From CAYILR01 sp964364175 (GTDB lineage Bacteria; Bdellovibrionota; UBA1018): a stretch of 64,000 bases of DNA. The DNA lies in NCBI GenBank assembly GCA_964364175.1, contig CAYILR010000020.1:1-64000 (forward strand), read 5' to 3'. The notes beneath the pieces were generated by a model. That model did not search any database, was not told the DNA's origin, and saw nothing but the letters and a program-made list of their open reading frames with translations. The position numbers and the translations under genes were made by a program. Each line of letters starts with the position of its first letter. The first letter of the stretch is position 1. This document shows positions 34,813 through 43,845 of this stretch, in pieces.

Positions 34813-36506
34813 TGATGAGTTTCATCGGGACTAAACCCCTTCGGGTATGCTTACTCTTTCTTTGGATAGCATCGATGGGGCAGGTGTATGCTCAGGATGC
34901 GGCCGCACCTGCAGCAAGTGCTGACAGCACCGAGCAACAGTTTGAAGGTGGATCCAACAAGGGCATGGGCGCAGTGGCTGTTCCTGGTAAAAAAAATTAC
35001 AGACGTTCTCGATTAACTCACGATGAGTCCGAAGGAAAAGCGGACAAGCGCTATGTGTTGCTCGCGACAGGCGAAGATCGAGCGGTCGATCTGGACTTTG
35101 AGGCCAACGCGGGTGCAAACGGAATTTCCATTGGTAACCCTCAAGTGGTGACCACGACGTTGGTGAAAATTGGTGAGAAGCGGCAAATTGTTTTTAAACC
35201 TCTGAAGGCCGGAGAGACCAACGTCACCGTTCGCGACAATGATGGAACATTGAGGCTGATTTTTGCAGTTCGCGTGTCAGGTTCCAATATGCTGAGAAGC
35301 GCGGGTGAGTTGCGCGAATTGCTCAAAGACATTGAAGGCATCGAGATCAAAATCGTGGGTCCGAAAATCATCGTCGATGGGGAGATACTTGTTCCCGGAG
35401 ATTATGCACGCATGATTTCTGTGATTTCAGACCCAGTCTATGCGCCCAATATTATGAATTTGACCACACTTTCTCCCCTGGCGATGACGATGCTCGCAGA
35501 AAGAATCCAACAAGACATCAGCACTTTCGCGGAGAACGTCAAAACTCGAGTGGTCAATGGGATGATTTTTTTGGAGGGAGAAGTTGACGACGTGGATAAA
35601 GCCAGGCGCGCAGCTGAGGTCGCCAAGCTGTACCTGCCTGAAGCAAAACCAGGAAACCCGATTCAAAGCCGAGATCCGACTGCGCAAGTGATTCAAAATC
35701 GCGGTTTGGTTCAAAACTTCATCGTTGTGACACCTCCGCCGCCTAAGAAACAAGAAAAATTAGTTCGTGTGACCATTCATTTTGTCGAGTTGGCGAAGGA
35801 TTACACCAAAGTATTCGGGTTCAAATGGCAGCCGGGATTCACCGCGGACCCACAAATCACAATTGGAACCACTCAAACAGGTGGCACAGGTGCGCAGGCG
35901 AATGGCAGCAACGGAAACGCTTCTTTTACCGCAACGATTTCCAGCTTGTTCCCAAAGCTCAGCAACGCTCAAAACGCAGGTTATGCCAGAATTTTAAAAA
36001 CAGGCACTCTGATGACTCGCAGCGGACAGCCCGCCACGCTCAATGAACAAACTAATATTCCATTCAGTGTCATGGGACCCAACGGACAGGCCGCCTCCAC
36101 TCAAGCGAATGTGGGCTTGACGGTTGCTGTTACTCCTCTGATCCTAGGGCAAAGCGAAGATATTCAGCTCGATTTAGATCTGAACCAAATCAATCTGACT
36201 GGAAAAAGCGGATCGGTTCCCATTACCGCCTCGCATGCGATCAAAACAAAACTCTATGTAAAATCCAGCGAGAGCGCTGCTGTCGCTGGTGTGATTTCGC
36301 AAGACGTCGGAACTGATTTCAACAAGGACGATCCGAGCGCCGTTGCCCAGGGTGGGCAGACGAGTCCGCTGTTCACGCTCATGCATTCGAAGTCCTACCG
36401 AAAAAAGAAATCCCAATTCGTTATTTTTGTGACTCCACAAATCATCGAAAACGCATCTGACGGCAGCGATGATATGAAGAAAAATTTCAGAGTGAAGGTG
36501 AAATAA
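34809..36506 (+). CDS. cpaC: Flp pilus secretin CpaC (RcpA)
   Basis: A 565-residue outer-membrane channel subunit. A signal peptide ends near VYAQ-D. The N-domain (RAVDLDFEANAGANGISIGNPQVV ... VTVRDNDGTLRLIFAVRV) is the pilus secretin N-terminal domain, followed by a BON-like segment (VVNGMIFLEGEVDDVDKARRAAEVAKLY). The C-terminal secretin domain has VRVTIHFVELAKDYTKVFGFKW, a Gly/Asn-rich loop, and LTVAVTPLILGQSEDIQLDLD ... FVIFVTPQIIEN. It forms the pore through which the Flp pilus leaves the cell. Confidence 0.93.
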   Translation: MMMSFIGTKPLRVCLLFLWIASMGQVYAQDAAAPAASADSTEQQFEGGSNKGMGAVAVPGKKNYRRSRLTHDESEGKADKRYVLLATGEDRAVDLDFEANAGANGISIGNPQVVTTTLVKIGEKRQIVFKPLKAGETNVTVRDNDGTLRLIFAVRVSGSNMLRSAGELRELLKDIEGIEIKIVGPKIIVDGEILVPGDYARMISVISDPVYAPNIMNLTTLSPLAMTMLAERIQQDISTFAENVKTRVVNGMIFLEGEVDDVDKARRAAEVAKLYLPEAKPGNPIQSRDPTAQVIQNRGLVQNFIVVTPPPPKKQEKLVRVTIHFVELAKDYTKVFGFKWQPGFTADPQITIGTTQTGGTGAQANGSNGNASFTATISSLFPKLSNAQNAGYARILKTGTLMTRSGQPATLNEQTNIPFSVMGPNGQAASTQANVGLTVAVTPLILGQSEDIQLDLDLNQINLTGKSGSVPITASHAIKTKLYVKSSESAAVAGVISQDVGTDFNKDDPSAVAQGGQTSPLFTLMHSKSYRKKKSQFVIFVTPQIIENASDGSDDMKKNFRVKVK

Positions 36507-36507
36507 A

Positions 36508-38670
36508 ATGGCGGGACATTTAATCGCAGTTGTAGGCGGAAAGGGTGGGGTTGGAAAAAGCGTCTTCGCTGCCAATCTTGCTATTGCGCACTTACAGAAC
36601 TTTAAACAAAGACCATTGATCATAGATCTGGATCTTTCCAGTTTGGGTGATCAGAATATTATTCTTGGCCAGAATCCACCCAAAACGATCATTGAACTCA
36701 CCAAGGCACAAGGAATTAGCATCGATCCCAAAGGGCTTGCACCGTTTATGCTAAACGCGCCTGCAGGATATTCTTTTATCGGTGCACCCAAAGATGCGAT
36801 TCTCGCTCGCGATTTGGACATGGATGGCCTGGGACGGCTGATGAAATCTATTACCAATGTATTTAATTTGGTGGTTGTGGATTGTGGAAATGGAATGGAT
36901 CCCCATGCACTAAAAGTCATGGAATATGCCACGGCAATTTTTGTGGTGACTACAGCAGACGTGATTGTCATCAACCAAACCAAGAGAATTCTGACTAAGA
37001 TTCAAGAGCTGCTTTTTCCGCCAGAAATGGTTCAAATTGTGATCAATAGATATTCCGCAAATAGCATCGTCAATCCACAGCTGATTCAGAAAAACCTGGG
37101 TCGAGCTATTTTCGGAGCAATCCCCGATGATCCCATGACAGCAGATAGCTCGCTGGCAAAAAGCACGCCGATTTGCCTGGCAGTGCCGAGTTCTCCCTCG
37201 GCCAAGGCGTATCATGAGATGGTTCGAAAAATGCAACAAGTGGGGTTGCTGGATAAATTAGCGCAACTCAAAAAGCCAACAGGCGTTGTTGCAAAAGCAG
37301 CAGCGGGTGCAGGCGGTGCTGAAGCGCCTAAGGAAGGTTCTCAAGCTGCGGGAGGTCCGGGTGGACGAAGTTCTTCGGCCGCAGCGGATCCATGGACTTC
37401 GATGAAATTGAGAATTCACAAAGGTCTAGTGGAGCAGATGGATCTTAAGAAAATGACTACGAATACGGATGATCCCAAGCAAAAATCCATCCTGAGAGAA
37501 AAAACACAAAAAGTAATCTTGGATATTTTGGCAGTGGAGGATGCTGGAGCCCTTTTGGGAACTCGTGAGCTGAAGGCGCAAATTGTGAAAGAAGTCCTGG
37601 ATGAGGCTTTGGGGCTTGGTCCCCTCGAGGACTTTCTCGCTGACGATAGCGTGACTGAAATTATGGTCAACGCAAGAAATCAAATTTATCTCGAAAAAGC
37701 CGGCAAGGCCATGCTCTCAAAAATAACTTTTTCGAGCGAGCTTCAAATGATGAACATTGTAGAACGGATTGTGACACCGCTCGGGCGTCGCGTGGACGAG
37801 AAAGTTCCCTATTGCGACGCTCGTTTGCAGGATGGGTCTCGAGTGCATGTGATTATCCCTCCTTTGGCGCTTCGAGGGCCAACTATTACAATTCGAAAAT
37901 TTCCAAAAAAGAGAATTTTGCCAGAAGACTTGGTGACCTTCGGATCGATGACTCAGGAGATTTGTGATTTCCTCCGATGTTGTGTCGAGGCAAAATTAAA
38001 TATTGTGGTTTCTGGTGGTACTGGATCAGGAAAAACTACTTTGCTGAACGTGCTATCCAGCTTTATTCCAGCGACAGAGCGTATCATTACTGTGGAGGAT
38101 TCCGCAGAGCTTCAGTTGGTTCAGGATCATGTGGTTCGTCTCGAAACACGACCCAAGAACATTGAAGGTGAGGGTGAAGTCAGTATTCGAGATTTGATTA
38201 AATGCTGCCTCCGAATGAGGCCAGATCGTATCGTAGTCGGTGAGTGTCGGGGCGGAGAGACGCTGGATATGTTGCAGGCAATGAATACAGGGCACTCAGG
38301 ATCCCTCACGACGTTGCATGCCAATAATCCTCGCGAGTGCCTGGGTCGTATCGAGACACTGTGTATGATGGCAGGATTGGCGCTGCCACTCAAAGCAATT
38401 CGAGAAACATCAGCGGCGGCCGTCAATTTGATTATTCAACAAAGTAGATTGAATGATGGAGCCAGAAAGGTGACTTACATCACTGAGGTCACCGGGATGC
38501 AGGGCGAGGTCATTAGCTTGCAGGATATTTTCTTATTTAAACAAGAGGGGCTTGATAAAAAAAGGAAAATCATCGGTCGATTTGTTCCTACCGGGTTTAT
38601 TCCGAAATTTGTTGAGGATATGGAAGCTAAGGGTATGAAAATTTCTAGAGGACTTTTTGCCGCAAAATAA
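36508..38670 (+). CDS. Fused CpaE-CpaF (TadZ-TadA): MinD/ParA-like domain plus secretion ATPase
   Basis: A 720-residue protein made of two normally separate Tad proteins. Residues 1-250 are a MinD/ParA-like ATPase with the deviant Walker A KGGVGKS (12-18) and VVVDCGNGMD, matching CpaE/TadZ without its usual N-terminal receiver-like domain. An Ala/Gly-rich linker (about 265-297) leads to a CpaF/TadA secretion ATPase. That part shows LADDSVTEIMVN, Walker A GGTGSGKTT (503-511), RIVVGECRGGETLDMLQAMNTGH and the Walker-B/His boxes TTLHANNP. The frame is continuous, so this is a real fusion. It localises and powers pilus extrusion. Confidence 0.93.
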   Translation: MAGHLIAVVGGKGGVGKSVFAANLAIAHLQNFKQRPLIIDLDLSSLGDQNIILGQNPPKTIIELTKAQGISIDPKGLAPFMLNAPAGYSFIGAPKDAILARDLDMDGLGRLMKSITNVFNLVVVDCGNGMDPHALKVMEYATAIFVVTTADVIVINQTKRILTKIQELLFPPEMVQIVINRYSANSIVNPQLIQKNLGRAIFGAIPDDPMTADSSLAKSTPICLAVPSSPSAKAYHEMVRKMQQVGLLDKLAQLKKPTGVVAKAAAGAGGAEAPKEGSQAAGGPGGRSSSAAADPWTSMKLRIHKGLVEQMDLKKMTTNTDDPKQKSILREKTQKVILDILAVEDAGALLGTRELKAQIVKEVLDEALGLGPLEDFLADDSVTEIMVNARNQIYLEKAGKAMLSKITFSSELQMMNIVERIVTPLGRRVDEKVPYCDARLQDGSRVHVIIPPLALRGPTITIRKFPKKRILPEDLVTFGSMTQEICDFLRCCVEAKLNIVVSGGTGSGKTTLLNVLSSFIPATERIITVEDSAELQLVQDHVVRLETRPKNIEGEGEVSIRDLIKCCLRMRPDRIVVGECRGGETLDMLQAMNTGHSGSLTTLHANNPRECLGRIETLCMMAGLALPLKAIRETSAAAVNLIIQQSRLNDGARKVTYITEVTGMQGEVISLQDIFLFKQEGLDKKRKIIGRFVPTGFIPKFVEDMEAKGMKISRGLFAAK

Positions 38671-38682
38671 GGTGAACTTGAA

Positions 38683-39543
38683 ATGAAAGTTTTAGGATTA
38701 TCACTATTGGGGATAGCGATTTTTTCTATTTCCTATATTTACAGTAAAAGATTTTTGGAATGGATGCGATTTCAGTCTCTTGGAACCAGAGACTATCTGG
38801 TTGAAAAACTGGCGTCGATGTTCATCGAAGTTTCTCCTGAGAAAGTATTGATGTATTTGGTGGGCGCTAGTGTTTTTGTGGGTGGTATTTTCTTTATTCT
38901 CCTTCTCCCGAACGTTCTATTAGGTTTGTTGATTGGCGGCATTTTTGGATCTCTGGTTTGGAAAATTCCCAGGCCAGTGGTCGACAAAATGTACGAAAAG
39001 CGCGTCGACAAATTTGTCCTTCAGATGGTGGACGGATTGGGATTGATGTCTAATGGGCTCAAGTCCGGGCTGTCTGTTGTGCAAGCTTTGGGTCTGGTCG
39101 CTCAGGAAATGCCAAACCCCATTCAGCAGGAATTCAATTTGATCCTGAGCGAGAACAAAGTGGGGGTATCCATCGAGGATGCATTCTTGAATCTATCAAA
39201 AAGGATCAAGGCGGACGACGTGGAGATGTTTGTGACCTCGATCAATATTTTGAAGGAGACCGGCGGAAATTTGGCGGAAACTTTCGATACGATTGTCGTT
39301 ACCATCCGAGAACGGATCAAGGTTCAGGCCAAAATATCGTCCATGGTCGCGCAAGGATTTTACCAGGGTGTCTTTGTGATGATGATTCCTCCCATATTGG
39401 GCGTGGTTTTTTACCAAACTGATCCCGAATTCATGAAACCCCTCTTCACAACTGCGATTGGATGGGGGATGATTTTGTTGATGGTCATTTTGGAGACGAT
39501 CGGATTTTTTGTGATTATGCATATTATCAAAATTGAGGTTTGA
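38683..39543 (+). CDS. tadB: Tad pilus inner-membrane platform protein TadB
   Basis: A 286-residue T2SF-family membrane protein. It has an N-terminal span, a central pair of spans (MYLVGASVFVGGIFFILLLPNVLLGLL), the cytoplasmic domain MVDGLGLMSNGLKSGLSVVQALGLVAQEMPNP with DDVEMFVTSINILKETGGNLAE, and two C-terminal spans. Pairs with TadC to form the platform on which the CpaF ATPase acts. AAGGTG precedes the ATG. It follows the fused ATPase by 12 bases. Confidence 0.9.
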   Translation: MKVLGLSLLGIAIFSISYIYSKRFLEWMRFQSLGTRDYLVEKLASMFIEVSPEKVLMYLVGASVFVGGIFFILLLPNVLLGLLIGGIFGSLVWKIPRPVVDKMYEKRVDKFVLQMVDGLGLMSNGLKSGLSVVQALGLVAQEMPNPIQQEFNLILSENKVGVSIEDAFLNLSKRIKADDVEMFVTSINILKETGGNLAETFDTIVVTIRERIKVQAKISSMVAQGFYQGVFVMMIPPILGVVFYQTDPEFMKPLFTTAIGWGMILLMVILETIGFFVIMHIIKIEV

Positions 39544-39560
39544 AAATGAGGTCAGAGAAT

Positions 39561-41225
39561 ATGAAAAAATTATGCGTCATTTTGTTGACTGTTTTTGCAG
39601 CTCAAGCTGCAGAAGCGAATGTGAGCCTGAAAAACGGGAATTTTTTCATTGGATACACAGATCTCATTTATTCTGGTGGATTTGAGCCGAAGGTCGAGCG
39701 GGTTTATAATTCCAAGACGGCTCACAATGGGATGTTTGGACATGGATGGGGCAATGAATACGAAGTCTATTTGTCCGTAGGACCTGACGGCAGCGTCACT
39801 GTGCACGAGTACGGTGGAGGTGCAGAAAATAGATTCACTCCAGTCGGATTCAAGGGTGACGATGTAAAAGCAGCGGTGGAAAAAATTGCGGCTGCTGCAA
39901 AAAAAGTGGGTGGAATCGGCAGCAATGATCAGCTGGACGGGTACAAAAAGAGACTTTTGTCGGATGCCAGCTTTAGAAATGAGGAGTGGGAGAAATATCA
40001 TAAGCAGGGCAAGTTGGAGGCTAAGACCCTTGCCGACGGCACCCAATTGCAGTCAGTTCAGTTCAACTACCAATACATCACTAAAGTTAAATCAGGCTAT
40101 GTGCGCAGCTTTGAGAGCGGGAAATCAGAATTTTTTGATGCCAGAGGGCACTTGAGCAAAATTTCTGATAAAAACAATAACTACATTAATTTGACCTATA
40201 GCCAAGACGGAAAACTTCAAAAGATCGTCGACAATTTCAATCGAAAAATTTTCTTCACATTCAACAACAAAGGAAAAGTGGAGAAAATTCAAGGTGATGA
40301 TGGGAAAGAGGCAACCTACAAGTACAACGACGAGGGAGAGCTAGCTTATAGCAAGGACGTGGATGGCAATGTCTACAATCACAAATACTCCAGCGATCAT
40401 TTTCACAACATGACAGAGATTGCCTACGCAGATAAAACTGCGTTGCAAATTGCTTATTATGACCGGGATAAATTCCAGAACGTAAAAAGCATCAAAGATC
40501 GTGATGGCAGCATGACCAGCTATGAGTACAGCATGGATAAGTCTGCAGGCCGCACAGCTGTTTCTGTAAAAGTCGTTTCAGCTGACAAGAAATTAATTTC
40601 AGAGAGCCGTTATGAGTATTACACCAAAAGCAAAGGCGATGGCGAGCCCTGGACATACAAAATGATCGCTGTGATCGATGGAGATAAAACTGAAACAGTC
40701 TATAATGAGTCTGCCGGTCTGCCCGTCTCCATAAAAAAGGGAGATGAGGAAGTTTCATTCGATTACGATGCAAAAGGCCGAGTGACCAAGAAAGTTGCTT
40801 CGAACGAAGTGACAGAGTTGACCTACGATAAAAATGCCGGAAAAGTCAGTCGAGTGGTTCGTTATCCTAAATCGAGCCCCAAGCAATCGGTGTGGTCAGA
40901 CTTTCAGTACGACGATAAAGGCAATTTACTGACCGCGAAAAATTCTGCAAGCAAGGCAGTGAGATTATTTTATGATACCAACGGTCGAATCAAGAGCATG
41001 GTGGATCAAGATAAGAAACGAATCGATTTCAAATATAACGAGCACTCGAAGCCTGTGGAAATTATTTACCAATCCTTGGGTTCGATCACTGTGACCTATG
41101 GAAGCAATGGGGATATCAAAAAAGTAGAAAGCTCCGCTGGCAGGAAAATTGCGCTTCAGGTGACGTCTGCATTCCAGAATCTATTGGAAATTATTAAACC
41201 GGCAGGTGTGAATCTGTCATTCTAA
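39561..41225 (+). CDS. Secreted short RHS/YD-repeat protein
   Basis: A 555-residue protein with a signal peptide (MKKLCVILLTVFAAQAAEA); ATGs at 39546 and 39561 are both possible, and the second has AGGT eight bases upstream. The N-terminus (SLKNGNFFIGYTDLIYSG, RVYNSKTAHNGMFGHGWGNEYEVYL) is the usual opening of RHS proteins. It is followed by YD-type repeats: FDARGHLSKISDKNNNYINLTYSQDGKL, YKYNDEGEL, FDYDAKGRV, FQYDDKGNL, FYDTNGRI. There is no C-terminal toxin domain or RHS core DPxGxxD motif. It directly follows tadB and may be a pilus-associated or exported surface protein. Confidence 0.8.
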   Translation: MKKLCVILLTVFAAQAAEANVSLKNGNFFIGYTDLIYSGGFEPKVERVYNSKTAHNGMFGHGWGNEYEVYLSVGPDGSVTVHEYGGGAENRFTPVGFKGDDVKAAVEKIAAAAKKVGGIGSNDQLDGYKKRLLSDASFRNEEWEKYHKQGKLEAKTLADGTQLQSVQFNYQYITKVKSGYVRSFESGKSEFFDARGHLSKISDKNNNYINLTYSQDGKLQKIVDNFNRKIFFTFNNKGKVEKIQGDDGKEATYKYNDEGELAYSKDVDGNVYNHKYSSDHFHNMTEIAYADKTALQIAYYDRDKFQNVKSIKDRDGSMTSYEYSMDKSAGRTAVSVKVVSADKKLISESRYEYYTKSKGDGEPWTYKMIAVIDGDKTETVYNESAGLPVSIKKGDEEVSFDYDAKGRVTKKVASNEVTELTYDKNAGKVSRVVRYPKSSPKQSVWSDFQYDDKGNLLTAKNSASKAVRLFYDTNGRIKSMVDQDKKRIDFKYNEHSKPVEIIYQSLGSITVTYGSNGDIKKVESSAGRKIALQVTSAFQNLLEIIKPAGVNLSF

Positions 41226-41255
41226 TGTGAATGTCATTAATCAGGAGGAAAGATC

Positions 41256-41456
41256 ATGAAAAGGAACATAACTATTCTAATTTTAAGTGCGTGGCTGGTG
41301 AGTGCAGGGATTTGCCTCGCAGATGAAACCAGTCCTCGATGTGATGCTCGAGCTGGCAATGCGGGAAACAAACCAGGAACTGTGCCAGCAGGAACTTCGA
41401 CTCAAGGCAACCAGGGTTCGACATCAGCCGATAGACCCACTCCGACCCATAGCTGA
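41256..41456 (+). CDS. Small secreted Gly/Thr/Pro-rich protein
   Basis: A 66-residue protein with AGGAGG eight bases before the ATG and a signal peptide (MKRNITILILSAWLVSAGICLA-D). The mature peptide of about 44 residues is low complexity, rich in Gly, Thr, Ser, Asn and Pro, with one cysteine after cleavage. It is the last gene of the Tad locus in this direction and is followed by a convergent gene. No family recognised. Confidence 0.65.
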   Translation: MKRNITILILSAWLVSAGICLADETSPRCDARAGNAGNKPGTVPAGTSTQGNQGSTSADRPTPTHS

Positions 41457-41474
41457 TCTGCTGGGCCTGGGCCC

Positions 41475-42728
41475 TTAGCTCGCCTCTCGCTTAGTCATTT
41501 GCTCGGTCAGGTTGTTGACCAATCCGGCTGCTTCCTTGACTGCCATAAAGTCCTTCTTGGAAATGGCTCGCATGCAGCCGCGCAGAATTTCCGGATTGAA
41601 TTGACGCGGAAACGTCCCAGACTTTTCAAGTGCTTTGAGTGCTTGAACCGCCTCTTCTAAACCGCGCTTTTTACCATCCCAGCGGCCAGAACACATGGAA
41701 TCTATCAAATCGGCAACTGCAATCAATTGAGAGAAGTCGTTGATGTCGAAGCTTCTGATTTTTCCAGGATAGCCGCTGCCATCAAATTTTTCGTGATGCT
41801 GCCCAACATAGAGACGAATTTTTTCTGATAGTTCTGGCGCCAACTCCTGAATCATGTCGACAGAAAGCGAAACATGCTTCTCGTATTCTCCAGAGAGCGC
41901 TGGGTTGGATAGCGAGCTCCAAAGCAAGGATGCGTTTTCTTGTTTCATTTGGCCCAGTCCCACATCGTGAAGCAGTCCGGCCGTCGCAAGCTCCCACAAA
42001 TCAGTTCTTTGAATGTTTCCGAAAGACATAGCGAATAGAACGGCAAGAGTGCCCACATTGGCTGAGTGTTCCAGGTCTTTGTCCTGGTGTGCGCTTTCCC
42101 AGATTTGGTCTAAGACGGCCTTAGTTTCTTTTTTTAATTCAGGCGGTGGTGCTACAAAGTGTTTTACAAAATCCCTGGCATCGTCTTTTTTCTGGCTGTC
42201 AGCTTTTTTATCGGCTTCATTTTTACTTTCTGGCCCAAAAGTTTGCTGGAGAACGTCATGTGCTGCTTCCGATATGGCTTTCTTTTTCTGCTCTTCTGTC
42301 AACTCTTTGGATTCCGCAATTTCAACGCTGGCTACCGCTGCAGGAGGTGCTGAGGGGGTCTCCTTCTCCTCTTCGACAGGGGGAGGAGGTGGCTCTGCTT
42401 TTGTCGAGGCTGCGACGGTTTCTTGGGTACTCACGGGGGGAGGTGCGTTTGTCTTTGCATCGGTCTGTAAAGCGATTTCTGCTGGCCCCTTTTCGCTGAG
42501 ATAAGCCAAGTAGGCCTCTTTTTCAGAGTGATGAATCCAGATTTTTTGGATTCCTCGCTTGGAATAGTCAGCAATAAATTCATCAGTAGGGGAAAAACCT
42601 TCTTTTCTCCAAAGCAGGACATGGTTATTGCTTTCAAAATAGAGATAAATATCGAAAGTGATCGGAACGAAGGGCTTGATATTTCCTAATTCAATACTGA
42701 AGTAGTCGCGAATATCCCTGGATTTCAT
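41475..42728 (-). CDS. HD-GYP domain cyclic-di-GMP phosphodiesterase-like protein
   Basis: A 417-residue cytosolic protein. The N-terminal 75 residues (DIRDYFSIELGNIKPFVPITFDIYLYFESNNHVLLWRKEGF) form a small domain of unknown type common before HD-GYP domains. A Pro/Glu/Ala-rich linker follows. The C-terminus has HSANVGTLAV, LLHDVG, EKHVSLSVDMI, GQHHEKFDGSGYPG and VADLIDSM, the full HD-GYP metal and substrate set. It probably hydrolyses c-di-GMP, a signal that often controls pili and motility. It overlaps the upstream gene in ATGA and lies beside the Tad locus. Confidence 0.9.
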   Translation of the reverse strand: MKSRDIRDYFSIELGNIKPFVPITFDIYLYFESNNHVLLWRKEGFSPTDEFIADYSKRGIQKIWIHHSEKEAYLAYLSEKGPAEIALQTDAKTNAPPPVSTQETVAASTKAEPPPPPVEEEKETPSAPPAAVASVEIAESKELTEEQKKKAISEAAHDVLQQTFGPESKNEADKKADSQKKDDARDFVKHFVAPPPELKKETKAVLDQIWESAHQDKDLEHSANVGTLAVLFAMSFGNIQRTDLWELATAGLLHDVGLGQMKQENASLLWSSLSNPALSGEYEKHVSLSVDMIQELAPELSEKIRLYVGQHHEKFDGSGYPGKIRSFDINDFSQLIAVADLIDSMCSGRWDGKKRGLEEAVQALKALEKSGTFPRQFNPEILRGCMRAISKKDFMAVKEAAGLVNNLTEQMTKREAS

Positions 42729-43765
42729 GTCTTGACACCAACTCCGCCGGATTTCATCTCTTGCACTAATTTTTCGCTGTCCTTGAGCTTTTGTTCCAAG
42801 CTGCGAATTCGCTCATCTAGGGGATTCTTGGATGACAAAGGTTCTCCGACTGCAGTTTCCTTTACCAAAGCCACTGACAAGGGTTCGATCCAGAATGTTT
42901 TCAGCTCATCAGGGTTTTCGAGCGAGGGAGCGTGAGCGCTGAACCCTGCAATCATTTCCACTTGCCGTGTTTCAGGGATGAAATGCACACGAAGCCAATC
43001 CGTCGCTTTTCTCAGAAGATAAGCAGCACTCCATGTGGGAGATAAGTTTGGCCAGAAACAGGACAATGCATCTTTGGGGGAATTCCATCCAGCCATGGTG
43101 AATACGAATCGAAATACAAGCGAATGAGCATCGCCTGAAATATTCAGAGCTCCCTTGGATTGAGAAGAAAGATTGAAAGACAACAAAGCGATGAGGGCAG
43201 ACTGAATTTGCAATGAGCGGGAATTCCAGGGGGCTTGTTCCAGCAAGACCAAGTCACTCATCAATTTTCCAGCGAAAGTGGGGCTATGGGTTTCAACTTC
43301 AGTGAACCAGATTTTTGATTTTTCATCCAAAATCGGTTCAATTCCCCAACGTAATTTGTCAGATGCCACAGCCAGGGTCATTCGGATGGATTCTTCCCTG
43401 GATATTTTATAGTAATCCAGAATAATTGCTCGATTCTGCCCCGCCTGCTCGCCTAGCTCGTAAGGCATCACGCGATCTCCAAAATAACCCGCAAAAGTTG
43501 GCCCGCTAGTTCGAGTCAAACCGTAAAAAGCCTCTATTTTGCTCCATGCCAAGTAGCGGTACCAGGGCACCAATACGAGATGAAAAGGTTCTTTCGCTGC
43601 CTCCAGCGACTTCAGAACACCTGCCTCGTCACTATCGGCAGGAAGGTATTGGATATTCGCGTAGGCACCGAGCGAGTAAAATGCGCGGTCAAGAATTTGA
43701 CCCCTCTCGCGGGAAAGCCTGGAATCGCTTAAAATAGCTATTCTGGGTTGGCCTGGACTCATCAT
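42725..43765 (-). CDS. Hypothetical protein paired with HD-GYP gene
   Basis: A 346-residue cytosolic protein of unknown family. The first 100 residues (RIAILSDSRLSRERGQILDRAFYSLGAYANIQYLPADSDEAGVLKSL) look like a receiver-type alpha/beta fold but lack a clear phospho-aspartate. The end is a coiled coil (DERIRSLEQKLKDSEKLVQEMK). The frame is open to a TTG at 43789; I prefer the paired ATGs at 43765/43762. Its stop overlaps the HD-GYP start, so the products probably work together. The start region lies next to a palindrome. Confidence 0.65.
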   Translation of the reverse strand: MMSPGQPRIAILSDSRLSRERGQILDRAFYSLGAYANIQYLPADSDEAGVLKSLEAAKEPFHLVLVPWYRYLAWSKIEAFYGLTRTSGPTFAGYFGDRVMPYELGEQAGQNRAIILDYYKISREESIRMTLAVASDKLRWGIEPILDEKSKIWFTEVETHSPTFAGKLMSDLVLLEQAPWNSRSLQIQSALIALLSFNLSSQSKGALNISGDAHSLVFRFVFTMAGWNSPKDALSCFWPNLSPTWSAAYLLRKATDWLRVHFIPETRQVEMIAGFSAHAPSLENPDELKTFWIEPLSVALVKETAVGEPLSSKNPLDERIRSLEQKLKDSEKLVQEMKSGGVGVKT

Positions 43766-43779
43766 ATCCGGATCGGATT

Positions 43780-43798
43780 TTTTAAACAAAGTTTAAAA
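43780..43798. promoter_or_regulatory. Palindrome TTTTAAACAAAGTTTAAAA in divergent promoter region
   Basis: Perfect 8-base arms TTTTAAAC/GTTTAAAA with a three-base centre lie in the 80-base gap between the HD-GYP operon and the histidine kinase gene. The position fits a regulator site that could control both directions, perhaps the NtrC-type regulator encoded downstream, although AT-rich dyads can also arise by chance. Confidence 0.4.
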
Positions 43799-43845
43799 TT
43801 TATAAGCGTGAAACTTCGGATAAAGTTAAGCTATCCTATAATGGA

